Shown one piece after another: positions 26,246 through 36,800 of a DNA stretch of 64,000 nt (its first letter is position 1; every line of letters begins with the position of its first letter). A model generated the notes under the pieces. That model did no database searches. It had not been told where the DNA came from and saw only the letters and a list, made by a program, of their open reading frames with translations. The stretch is taken from NCBI GenBank assembly GCA_900548385.1, contig URKJ01000009.1:1-64000 (forward strand), in the 5' to 3' direction. Source of the DNA: an uncultured bacterium (lineage in GTDB: Bacteria; Verrucomicrobiota; Lentisphaeria; Victivallales; UBA1829). Made by a program: the position numbers and the translations under genes.

Positions 26246-26600
26246 CCGCATATATTAATCTTTTATAAAAAATATTGCATATACGCACTTAACACCGCTT
26301 TTGATTCATCCGCAGTCTCCGGTCTCTTTCCGTTCCGTTTTCCGGCGGCATTTTCATTTTTTATCATAATTGTAATTCTTCCGGCTTCTTCTTTTTTATA
26401 AAATTGAAAGGAAACGTTTTTTACCTCTCACTTTTCTGCTGTTCTTTCCTCAACCTGGCGATCTGGAAAAACAGATTTCAAAAGCAGAAAATCTCTTTAT
26501 ATTATATTTTTTCCGTTATTTTATCATTTTTACTCTTGAAATCCCGAAAATGACAGCTTATATTAAACTTGACTTAAAAGATTTATAGATAATTCGTCGC

Positions 26601-26614
26601 ATAATATATATTAT
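26601..26614. repeat. ATAATATATATTAT palindrome, copy 1
   Basis: A perfect 14-bp palindrome followed by ATGATC. The same core, followed by GCGATC, recurs at 26782-26795, 181 bp away. It is AT-only, so some chance of coincidence remains, but the shared flank beyond the palindrome argues for a common binding site. Confidence 0.5.
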
Positions 26615-26767
26615 ATGATCCTGTTTCAAGTTCACCACGTCTGATTTTTCCTCCTTATTTGTATACTGTTTTTTCTAAAACGATCGTTTTTACATCTCTG
26701 TCTGTCTACTGTGCATCAAGTTCATTTTCAAAACTTTTTTACAGCCTCTTTTCATCTGAAACACCTC

Positions 26768-26809
26768 TTTTGTGAAGTCACATAATATATATTATGCGAT
26801 CTCACAAAA
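26768..26809. repeat. 42-bp near-perfect palindrome
   Basis: Arms TTTTGTGA (26768-26775) and TCACAAAA (26802-26809) enclose a central CATAATATATATTATG (26781-26796). The two 21-bp halves mismatch at three positions only. TTTT comes before and AAAA after, the opposite of a terminator, so this is more likely a protein-binding operator, a cruciform, or the centre of a promoter region for the genes at 27033 onward. The outer TGTGA/TCACA pair resembles CRP half-sites but the spacing is far too wide for one dimer. Confidence 0.65.
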
Positions 26810-26857
26810 ACGGGGCCGGTATTTTTGTCCGGATCATGCAGCCGGAACACCGTTTTT
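26806..26857 (+). terminator. Terminator-like hairpin in the leader
   Basis: AAAAACGG-GG-CCGG (26806-26819) can pair with CCGG-AACA-CCGTTTTT (26842-26857) around a 22-nt loop. It is A-rich before and T-rich after, as in an intrinsic terminator or attenuator 176 bp before the gene at 27033. It overlaps the right arm of the palindrome by four bases. Confidence 0.4.
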
Positions 26858-26885
26858 CTCCGCTTCTGATTTCTGATTTCGAAAC

Positions 26886-26980
26886 AACTTTGACTGCAGA
26901 TTGCAGATGGATCGCGATTGAAGAACATCCATAAACACCCTCTGTTGCAAGAGCGGTCAATCTGCGCTGCAGTCAAAGTT
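26886..26980 (+). other. Long-range stem in the 5' leader
   Basis: AACTTTGACTGCAG (26886-26899) is the exact reverse complement of 26967-26980. Inside it, GCAGAT-x-GAxCGC-like stretches continue the pairing with a small bulge, giving a stem of more than 20 pairs around a loop of about 40 nt. It ends 52 bp before the ATG at 27033. It could be a structured leader, a small RNA, or paired binding sites. Confidence 0.5.
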
Positions 26981-27032
26981 TTATAAAATAAAAACGGAAC
27001 CAGCAACCTGAAAACATCAAAGGAGAAAAGGT

Positions 27033-27290
27033 ATGGCAGTGAAAAAAGAAATCTTTGCAGACGGAATCGGACAGATCCACTTCTCTGGCGGAATGGTGCG
27101 CTATGACTTCGTCACGCTCCAACCGGAAGAAGATGGAAAAGCTCCGGCAGCGGAATCCAACATTCGGGTCATCATGCCTCCGAGCGGTTTCCTGAACGCA
27201 TTCAACTCCATGCAGGAATTGATCGACAAACTGCTGGAAAATGGCGTTCTCCGGAAAAACGCTCCCGCATCCGCAAAAAAATCCAAATAA
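27033..27290 (+). CDS. Small protein of unknown family heading the giant-protein cassette
   Basis: This 85-residue soluble protein has no signal peptide. A beta-rich first half (GIGQIHFSGGMVRYDFVTLQ) leads into NIRVIMPPSGFLNAFNSMQ, then an amphipathic helix (LIDKLLENGVL) and a basic tail (SAKKSK). AAAGGAGAAAAGG precedes the ATG, a strong site. I do not recognise the family. Being small, cytoplasmic and two genes before a 3519-residue exported-type repeat protein on the same strand, it could be a secretion chaperone or regulator for it. That is inference from context. Confidence 0.75.
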   Translation: MAVKKEIFADGIGQIHFSGGMVRYDFVTLQPEEDGKAPAAESNIRVIMPPSGFLNAFNSMQELIDKLLENGVLRKNAPASAKKSK

Positions 27291-27317
27291 TCCAGATCAG
27301 CTAAGGAAACGGAAAAC

Positions 27318-27836
27318 GTGTCTTACCTGTACTCCGAAAAACTGTCCGGGAAATGCGACTGCCGCATCGCTGCGCCGCATTCCCCGTTCCCGTTTTGCAG
27401 TCCGGTGAAAACGGCTCCCGTTTCCACTATGAACAGCGCGTATTGTTCCGCCGCGGCGATTCTCGGATCGGGATTTTCCCTGCTCTCCCTTGCAAAAAAA
27501 GAGAAAGAGAGCACGGCTGACGAGACCGACACAACGCTGTGCATCACGGTCCGCCCCGTTCAGGAATTCCCCGAGTTCCACCTGAAACCGGCGGAACTCA
27601 ATCCCGGTATCACCTGTTCGGTTATTTTGCACGATCTGTTCAAACCGTCCGCGGCGGCGTTGGAGTTCAACGCCTGCCGTCTGGACGGTTTTTCGTGCAC
27701 TGTAACCGCGAAATTACGGGAATTACGCCCGCTGTACGCTTCCCGGCACGGATCACGCCGGGGATATCAGTCCGGAGCAGGAAGCATTTCCGCCGGACGG
27801 ATCATCTGCATCAGAAACCACCAGTTCAACTTGTGA
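27318..27836 (+). CDS. Cysteine-rich hypothetical protein in the giant-protein cassette
   Basis: A 172-residue frame from a GTG at 27318, with AAGGAA nine bases upstream. It carries nine cysteines, an unusually high number here, including CDC near residue 13. A hydrophobic patch (SAAAILGSGFSLLSLA) lies at about residues 44-59. I do not recognise it. Position and strand fit a three-gene operon with the genes at 27033 and 27868, which leave 27 and 31 bp on either side. There is no ATG start and the composition is odd, so it could be a non-coding spacer that happens to stay open. Confidence 0.5.
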   Translation: MSYLYSEKLSGKCDCRIAAPHSPFPFCSPVKTAPVSTMNSAYCSAAAILGSGFSLLSLAKKEKESTADETDTTLCITVRPVQEFPEFHLKPAELNPGITCSVILHDLFKPSAAALEFNACRLDGFSCTVTAKLRELRPLYASRHGSRRGYQSGAGSISAGRIICIRNHQFNL

Positions 27837-27867
27837 TAAAACGCAAACAAACAGAAGGAGTTTGTAA

Positions 27868-30800
27868 ATGAGCACAATCACAGTGAGAAAAACAAAAAAG
27901 GCCGAAAACCTGATCGTCGAAAATCAGGTCGCGGTCGCAGGGACAAGTCTGGACGCCCAGCTCGACGTAGTCGAAGCGGCATCCAAAGTCACTGTCATCA
28001 CCGGTTCCACAAAACCGGCAGCGGAAGTAACGGCATCGAACGCGACCATCGCGGGACGGGCGGGCAACGCCGCCGTCAAGCAGGTTGCGGCCGGAATCAA
28101 CAGTGTTGTCAACAGCAATAATACGATCACGCTGTCAGCAGTCAAGGTCTCCGGCAACGTCTATGGCGGCGCCCTCGTCCTTGATGCAAAAGGCAAAATC
28201 GCCAATCGCGGCGATATCGGCTCCGCCGTCGTCAACGGCAGCACGGCAATCAATCTGAACAACGTCATCAGCGTCAAATCCGTATTCGGCGGCGGCGCGG
28301 GCTATGGCGCTGTTTCCAATGGTGACGTCACCATCAACTACAACGGCGGAAAAGTCTCCACGATTTACGGCGGCGGCGACCGCGCCGATGTACACGGCAA
28401 CGTCAACATCAACATCTCCGCCGGCACCAACGGAAAAGTCTCCAAAATCTACGCGGGCGGCAAAAACTCCAACGTCTTCGGAAAAGCCACCGTCACGTTC
28501 TCCGGCAACGGCGGACTCTACAACAACTTCTCCGGCACCGTTTACGGAACCGGACAGAAAGGTTATATCACCGGCGGATCCGAACTCGTTTTCGATGACT
28601 ATTCCGGTGAATTCAAAGGTTCCGTCCAGGCGTTCAACACCGTCACGATCAGCGGCTCCTCGAACGTCATCTTCACCAAGAGCCAGCACAAGACCATGAA
28701 AGGCGCCCAGTACGTCTTCGTTGTGGAACAGGGCCATGCCAGCCCCATGCTGACCTGGAACAAAAAAGTCCAGTACGCAAACATCACCGTCAAGGTCGCA
28801 ACGGAAGACGCCGTCGATGTTGTGCTCATCCAGAGCAAATACTTCAAGAAGGATGCGGATTTCAGCACCGACTGGATCACCGTGACCAATGACGAAGGCG
28901 AAACTCTCAGCAAACACGCCTACGAACTCATCTACAACTCCGCCTATGAATGGCAGGTCAACGCCAAGGGCAAAGGCAAATGGGTCAAGGTCCGCGATCA
29001 CGGAACCGTCTCCATCTCTTACAAAGGAACAAACGCCACATTCAACGGCGAAGAGGAAGAACGCGTCGTTCTTTCCGGCGCGGATGACAAAATCAACGTC
29101 ACCGGAAACCTCAAGGGCGGACTCAGCACCGCGGGCGGCGATGACTTTATCGCTCTGCACGAAGGCGCGAAAGTCTCCGGCGGCATCGACGCGGGTTCTG
29201 GCGACGACACCCTCCATGTTCAGAAAAACGTCGAACTCAACGGCGTTGTCAGCATGGGCGAAGGCAACGATAAAGTTTATGTGGAAGAGGCGGCAAAAGT
29301 CACCTCCAACATCGAACTCGGAGCCGGCGCAAACGAACTCACCGTTCAGAAAGACGCTTCCGTTACCGGAACCGTTGTTCTGGAAGACGGTTCCAGCAAC
29401 GTGATCCGCGTCAACGGCGGTGCGATCTCCTCCATCACCGGAAAAGCGGAATCCAACGAAATCCACCTCAACGGCACGATCACCGGCGGCGGTATCGGTT
29501 ACTGGACCGCACTGAAGGCCGTAACGACCGTTACCGGCGGATATCAGATCACACTCCCCGACGGAACGCAGGCATTTGTTCCCGGCGAGTATGTCAGCAA
29601 TGAAAATCCGAACAGCATCTTCGTCACCGGAAACCTCGATCTCCGCAATGCGGATTCCAACGACAAGGTCTATGTCAACCAGTATGCCGCGGTCAACTCC
29701 ATTTACCTCGGCAGCGGGGATGATTATCTTGAAATCGCCAACGGCGCGTTTGTCGGTCACTCCTATGTCTCTTTCGGAAACGCTGTGGACGGCGGTCAGG
29801 CCATCACCGGCACCATTGACCTCGGATCCGGCAGCAACACACTGGTCCTCAAGGGCGACGTTGCAGCCGCTATCACCAGCGATGTCAACGCGGTCAACAC
29901 CATCGTTCTCGCCGGCAGTATCACGATTGATTCCAACAAGTTCCTGACCGGACGCACCGGAAACGTTCTCATCGTCTCCGACGGTGTGGAAGCGATCTTC
30001 AACTACACGACGGTCGGCGCATTCCTCGATGGCGACAAGCTCTTCAAAGGCGTCTACCTCAGCCAGAACGCCATGCTCAGCGTCAACGGCGATAAGCTCA
30101 TTCAGAACTTCGTCGGTGCCGTCCGCTCCGAGGGAAGCATCTATGTCCTCGACGCCGCGGATGACGGATTCGTCAACGATTATTACACGAAACGTTCCAA
30201 CGGCGTGGAAAGCTCAAGACTCGACGCGCAGAACGTCATCGTCCGCAAGGGCGCAAAGATCTCCGGAAGCGAAATCAATGCGGCTGAAGTGAAACTGGAA
30301 GACGGTGCAACCCTTACCGGCGGAACCGTAAACGCCGCGATCACGATCATGAAAGGCGCTCTCGTTGACGGAGCAACCCTTAAAGGCAAGGTTACGCTCG
30401 ACAAAGGCGGCGAAATCGCCGGAAATACCGTCATCGACGCAGAAAATGCGGTGGTCACTCTCGCAGGAATCGTTTCCGCCGGAACAAAGATCAACGCAAA
30501 AACCGTCCGCATCGACTCTCTAGATGCGCTTCCGTCCGAAATCACGGCAGAGACCGTCAAGATCATTGACAACTACGTCAATGAATCTCTCGTGATCGAC
30601 TTCAAGAAAGAACTGACGCTTGAAAACGCCGTTATCGGCAACCTGCTGATCAATGGCAAACAGTACGGCAAAGAGTCCCTCGGAGAGGGAACTGTCAACG
30701 GTTCTCTCACAATCTCCGCTCTCAGCTGGATCATCGTGGGCAACAGCGACGGAAACAAGGAATTCGCCGACTCCTACACCGTGGAAATTCGTGGTACTCT

Positions 30801-33800
30801 GAAGGGCAATGCCGCATTCAGCAACAACACGATCTATGTTCTCAAGTCGTGGGAAGCCCCCATCACCGGCGACATCACCGGCTCCGGCAAGTTCGTAATT
30901 ACCGGAGGTGTTAAAACGTTCTTTGACTACGGTCAGTTCACGGACGGCATCGACGGTTTCACGTTCGATATCGAAAAAGACACCCTGCTCACCTTTGACG
31001 GTGTCGTTTCCGATGAACAGAAAGATCAGTTGATCAACGAAAAAGTCAACTTCCTCGAAGACAACGCCATGTTTGCCATCGGTAAGCAGGCGGTCATCGA
31101 AAATTGGACCGGAAGCTTTGATTTCGAAGAACATCTTAAAAATCCGTTTGAGACCGGAGGAGTTGATGTACTTCCGTTCACCGACCTCTACGTCAAAAAG
31201 AACGGCAAAGTATTCGGCACCATCACCGGTGACAAAGAAGAAAACGAGCTTGAACTCGGCGAAGGCGTCAAAGTCAACGGCAGTCGTAAACTCTATGATT
31301 ACGCCACAATCGACATGGACGAAGGCGACGATACCCTCATTATGAACAGCGGCGTGGAAGTCAACGGCTCCATCAACATGGGCAAAGGCAACGACACGAT
31401 CGACATGCTGGGCAACGTCAAGATCAACACGGCGGTCAATCAGAAGAATTTGGCGGTCGACATGGGCGAAGGCAACGATACGCTCAACGTGGAAGGCAGC
31501 GGTAACGCCATTGCCGGAACGCTGAATCTCTCCGCGGGTGAAAACACCGTCAACATCAAGGCAGACGGCGATCTTGCCATTCAGGACCTCACAACGAAAG
31601 ATGCGGCTAAGACTGTCCTCAACATCGACGGCACACTCAAAGTCGATGCGGAAGCCCTCGTCTTTAAAGCCGGAACGACGGAAATCAACATCGGCGAAAA
31701 CGGTAAGATTACCGATGCCGAAGGAAACACGGTCGCGTCAATCTCCATGCAGAGCGCCGCCGCCAACAAGCTCTACAACAAGGGCGTGCTGGAAACCGAT
31801 CTCGAAATGAGTGGAAACAGCAACCTGATCGACAACTTCAACTCCTTCACCGCCACCGACGTGCTCGACATGAACGGCGGCGTCGAAATGAACGAAGGTC
31901 AGGGATCGGAACTCACGGATACCATTAAGTACAAATCCGCGGGCGAAAACACCATCGAAAACCATGGTGTATTCACAGCCGAAGCCGGAATCAACATGTT
32001 CGGAAACGCCAACAAGATCGACAGCAAAGACGGCAAGTTCACCGCCGGAGATGTGGTCATGGCGGGAACGAAGACTGTCGAAAACGACAAGCGGCATGAA
32101 GAGGAAAGAACAACCTTCACGCAGGCGGACAGCAACATCCTGATCAACCGCGACGCGGAAAATGTCATGGAGCTCGGCAGCCTCGACATGAAAGGCTCCG
32201 TCAACGCCATCAATGTCGCAGAGGATGAAAAAGACGGCTTTGCAAAAGGCTCGATCTCCGCGGACGCTGTTACGATGGAAAGTACCGGCAGCAACACCGT
32301 AAAAGGCACGCTGAACGTCAACGGCGATCTCCGGATGTCCGGTGCAGAAGGCGAAAATCAGACGATCTCCGGTTCCAATAAGAACGAAATCGACGGAACA
32401 GTCACTGCGGACTCCATCACGATGTTCGGTGCAACGAACACCGTCAAAGGTCAGGTCGAAGCCGGCAACGGTATCCTCATGGCAGGCGGGCAGAAAGTCG
32501 AAGACGGTAAAATCGTCTATGATAAGGCTGCTTCGAACACGATCGACCTGGATATGGCAGGATCCGTTTCCGCAGAGTATGCCTCCATTGAGATGCACGG
32601 AAACAGCAACGTGATCAAGAGCAACGCCGCACAGGTAATTGTGGACCGCTCTGACGTCAATTCCGAAGAAAGCGGCGAGATTGAGGACATCAACGCCAAA
32701 ATCTCCAGCAAAGACGGCATTGTCATGGAAGGCGGGAGCAACTCTCTTGACTTCTCCGTTTCGGCTGTGGCAAAAGGCACATACGAAGGTAACAAGCACG
32801 ATCATGCGGAAATCACGGTCGGCAACGTCAATCTCACGGTTGAATCCGACATCACCATGAACGGAGACAGCAACAAGCTCAATCTCGGTTATACTCTGGA
32901 TGCAAATGGCGAAGCGAACATCACCGCGGGCAGCGCCGACATCACCGTAACGGGTGACATCGTTATGGAAGGCGCTGAAAACACGCTTGATCTCGCGATC
33001 ACGCTGAACTCCGCCAACCAGTCCAAGGTCGAAGCCGGAGCGCTGAAGCTGGCATACACCGGCAACATCAGCATGACCGGAAAAGATGCAGTCAACACTC
33101 TGACGCTCGGCGTTATCGCCAACGATCTGCCCGATGTTGACAGCCACGATCCCACATACAGCGAACGGAATGTGGAAAGCGCCGAAGTCTCCGTAACGGG
33201 CGACATCGTCATGGGCGGCGAAAACGCCACCAACGAACTGACCGTCGGCAAAAACACGACCGTTACGGGTTCCATCACCATGGGTGCTTATGACCGCGAC
33301 ACCGCAACCAAAGAAAACATCCTGACTCTCGATGTGGAAAGTGCCGCCGAGATCACGAGCATCAAACTGCTCGCGGCTAAAAACACCGTCGAATTCAAAG
33401 GCGAAGGCACTGTCGGAGGCAACTTCTCCGTTCAGGGAGGCGAAAACAAGGTCACCGTCGGCGAAAAAGTCACCGTCAAAAAAGACATGATCTTCACCGA
33501 TCTGTATGATGAAGACGGCGACGGCGTCGACAATGGCGATCTGCTCCTCGCAAACGAGAAAAACGATGTGACGGTTAACGGTAAAGTCGCCGGCATCGAC
33601 TCCTCGGCGACCTCCGCGGACGACAACTTCAAGGTCTACGGCACCGCCGGAAACATCACGACCGGAAACAGCAAAGTCGGCGATGTGGTCACGGTCGGCA
33701 AAGGCGTCCTTGGTGAAGACGATGTCAAGACCGATGCGGTTGCCGGAACGGTCACAATGGGAAGCGGGGAAAAACTCTCCGACGGCTCCAACACCCTGAA

Positions 33801-36800
33801 CGTCAACGCCTCCAGCTACACGGATGCCGATGATAACACCACCGAATATTCCGCCACGGTCGGCGAAGTCAAGCTGTATTCCAAAGTTGGAAACACGGTT
33901 GCAATCAACGGCGGAACGGAAAAAGCCGCAGCCACCGGCGCCATCACCATGGTTTCGGAAGCGGAAAATAGCCTGACGGCAAAGAACAATGCTGTCATCG
34001 GCGGCGATGTCTCCATGACCTCCGCAACAGGCAACACGCTGAGTGTCACGGGCAAAGCCTCCGAGAACGGCGAAGTTCCGGCAACTCCGGAAGAAATCGA
34101 CTACAACGGAACCGAGGCTATTCAGGCGAAGATCAACGGATCGGTCACCATGACAAGCTCCGACGGCTCCAACACCGCCGAACTCATCGATGCCGCTCTC
34201 AAAGAAGGCATTTCCATGACGGCTGAGCAGAAAGAGGCCACGGTTGCGGACAACACGCTGACAATCGCGGGTTCTTCTTACGTCAACAAGGTCTGGAATG
34301 CGGAAAAGAGCGTACATGAGGACAACACTGTACAGCAGCTTGCCACAGTCGGCGGCGCAGTCAGCATGACCGCAGCAGACAACAATACGCTGAACGCGGA
34401 ACTCGCCACCATCGGCGGCGCAGTCAGCATGACCGCGGAGAACGGTTCCAACACCATCAAGGGTAATGGCGATGATACCGCATCCGTTATCACTCTTCCG
34501 TCTCTCGAAATGACCGCGAAGGTAGACAATACCGCGAAGTTCGAAGACAGTGCGATCAACGGTACGGTCGCTATGACCGCCGAAACAGGCGACAATACGC
34601 TCACGCTTACCCGCACGAACAGCGGCAAAGTAACGATGAAGGCGACCGCCGGCGGAAACACCATGTCCGTCTACGGCAAGTTCGAAAAGGCCGATGGAGA
34701 AGCTGATGTTCCGTCCTACACGCGCTATACGGTTGACGGAATCGATATGACGGGTACGAACAATGCCCTGAATGTCGGCAGCACAGCAAACCTCGGTATC
34801 GTCAGCCTCGGCGCAGTCAATATGACCGCCAAAGACAACAACACGATGAACGTTGTCGCCGGTCCAGAATTCGACTACGTCAAGGGCGTAGAGTCCATCA
34901 AGATCGACGCGACCGCACAAGCGGACAGCATCACCATGGCCGGAGCGCAGGGAACCAACGCGCTCAACGTCAATCAGGGAACGCTGAAAGTCGGTACAAT
35001 CGCAATGTCCAATAAAGACAAAGACGGCAATACCGGAGTGGATTCGGCAAATACCGTTGAGATTGCCAAAGAAGCTCTTCTGGTTGCGGAAGCGGTCACG
35101 ATGGGCTCTGCAAACGTCACTCCGGATGTCACGGAGACAGCCGCAGGCAAATACGACGATGTCAAAAAATATGACATTGTGAAAAACGCCGACGGTTCCG
35201 AGACCTACGTCTACGTCTGGAAAGACGGTGCAACGAGCACCACGCCCGGCGACCGCCTCTTCACCAAGACGAACACGCTGGATGTCAACGGCAAGATCAC
35301 CGCGACAACGGTCACGATGATCGGCGAAACGAATACGCTCACCATCTCCGGTCCTGCGACAAACGATCCGAACGGTCACGAAAAAGCCAACGATTACGAT
35401 GAAACGATCGCACGCGGCACATTCACGGATGTCTCGATGTCCGGAAAGACCAACACGATTGCTGTCGGAAACACCGAAGCCTATAAGAGCGCATTCAACG
35501 CCGCCAGCGTCACCATGGGCGACATCGTCTTGACGGCCAAAGACGGCAAAGAAGTCAAAGTTCTGGCGAAAGAAAACGCGATCAACGTTGCAGCCGATAC
35601 GTTCTTCAACGTTGACGGCGACATCACCATGACGGCGACTGACAAGAACACCGTTGCAATCGGCGATTACTCCAACAGACTCGACAGCAAAACCAAATCC
35701 GTCTGGATCACAGCCGCCGGAGACGCAACCGGAGACAACTACTTCAATTATGAAGAAGTCAAAAACACAATCGGCGGAAGCATCGTTGCATCCGGCGCAG
35801 CCAACACCGTCAAGCTCGGCAAGAACTCGGTCGTGAACGGCGGTCTGGATCTGACCGGAGACAGCAATGAAGTCACGCTCAATGCGGAACTCAAAAAGAC
35901 CCGTTGGGAAGTCAATGAGGACGGAAAAGCCGTAATGACCGTTGTAAAAGCCGACGGTACCAGCGTGAAGATGACGGAAGACGAGTTCAACGCCTACCGC
36001 AACGAACTTGCCGCAAAAGCGGCCAAGACGGCAGCGGAAACAGCATGGCTTGCCGAATATACGGCATTCCTGCAGAACAACGACAAGTTCATCGTTGATG
36101 CCGGCGCAGTCGTCAAGGGAGACATCGCGTTCAAACTCGCGACGAAAGCGTATGATACAGTCCCGGCAGGGGCTCCGGTCAACACGCTGACTCTTGGCAA
36201 AGGCACGAAGGTCGAGGGAAGTGTGATCTCGACGGATACCTACACCTACGTTGATGCTGCCGAAACCGTCACAAGCGGAGCAAACGACACCATCGTCATG
36301 GACGAAAATTCGGTTATCGCCGGATCTGTCGATCTCGGATATGGCAATGACTCCGTCACAATGACGAATGCGGAAATCACCGGTTCCGTCGCTCTCGGAG
36401 CAGGAAACGACACCGTCACAATGACGAATGCGGCAATCGGCGGTTCCGTCGCTCTCGGAGCAGGAAACGACTCCGTCACCGTTAACGGCAACGCCATCAT
36501 CGGCGGAATCGACTTCGGCGCAAGCGATGGCGACTTCAACTGGACAGAGCGGACCGGATACGATTCTCTCGACATCTCCGGAGTACTCACCGTCAACGGC
36601 AACATCACCTATTCCGGCAATCTGGTCGTGAACGGCGAAGTCAAATTCGCGGACGGCTTCGGATTTGTTGCCGATGGCGACAATGCCCAGCTCTACTATC
36701 AGAATGTCACCGTGGAAAACGGCACGATCGAAGATCCGGTCGAACTCCTCGGAAATCTGACGTTCAAAGGCACGGTCTCCGTCAAAGCGGCGATCTCCGC

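Larger units (their letters stand above)
26246..27032. other. Long AT-rich, structured, gene-free region before the giant-protein cassette
   Basis: About 790 bases with no credible gene. Short frames are interrupted and lack ribosome sites. It holds a 21-bp copy of part of the phoR terminator (26337-26357), two copies of an ATAATATATATTAT palindrome, a 42-bp near-palindrome, a terminator-like hairpin and a long-range stem just before the next gene; each is listed separately. The region looks like a regulatory leader, possibly with a small RNA. It is the longest non-coding stretch in the window. Confidence 0.6.

Noticed and set aside
26768..26809. Reading the 42-bp palindrome as a terminator or CRP site
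   Set aside because: The T and A tracts are on the wrong sides for a terminator, and the TGTGA/TCACA halves are about 24 bp apart, not six.
26752..27006. 84-codon minus-strand frame in the leader
   Set aside because: It lies across the 42-bp palindrome and the long stem; composition is non-coding and no ribosome site is visible.
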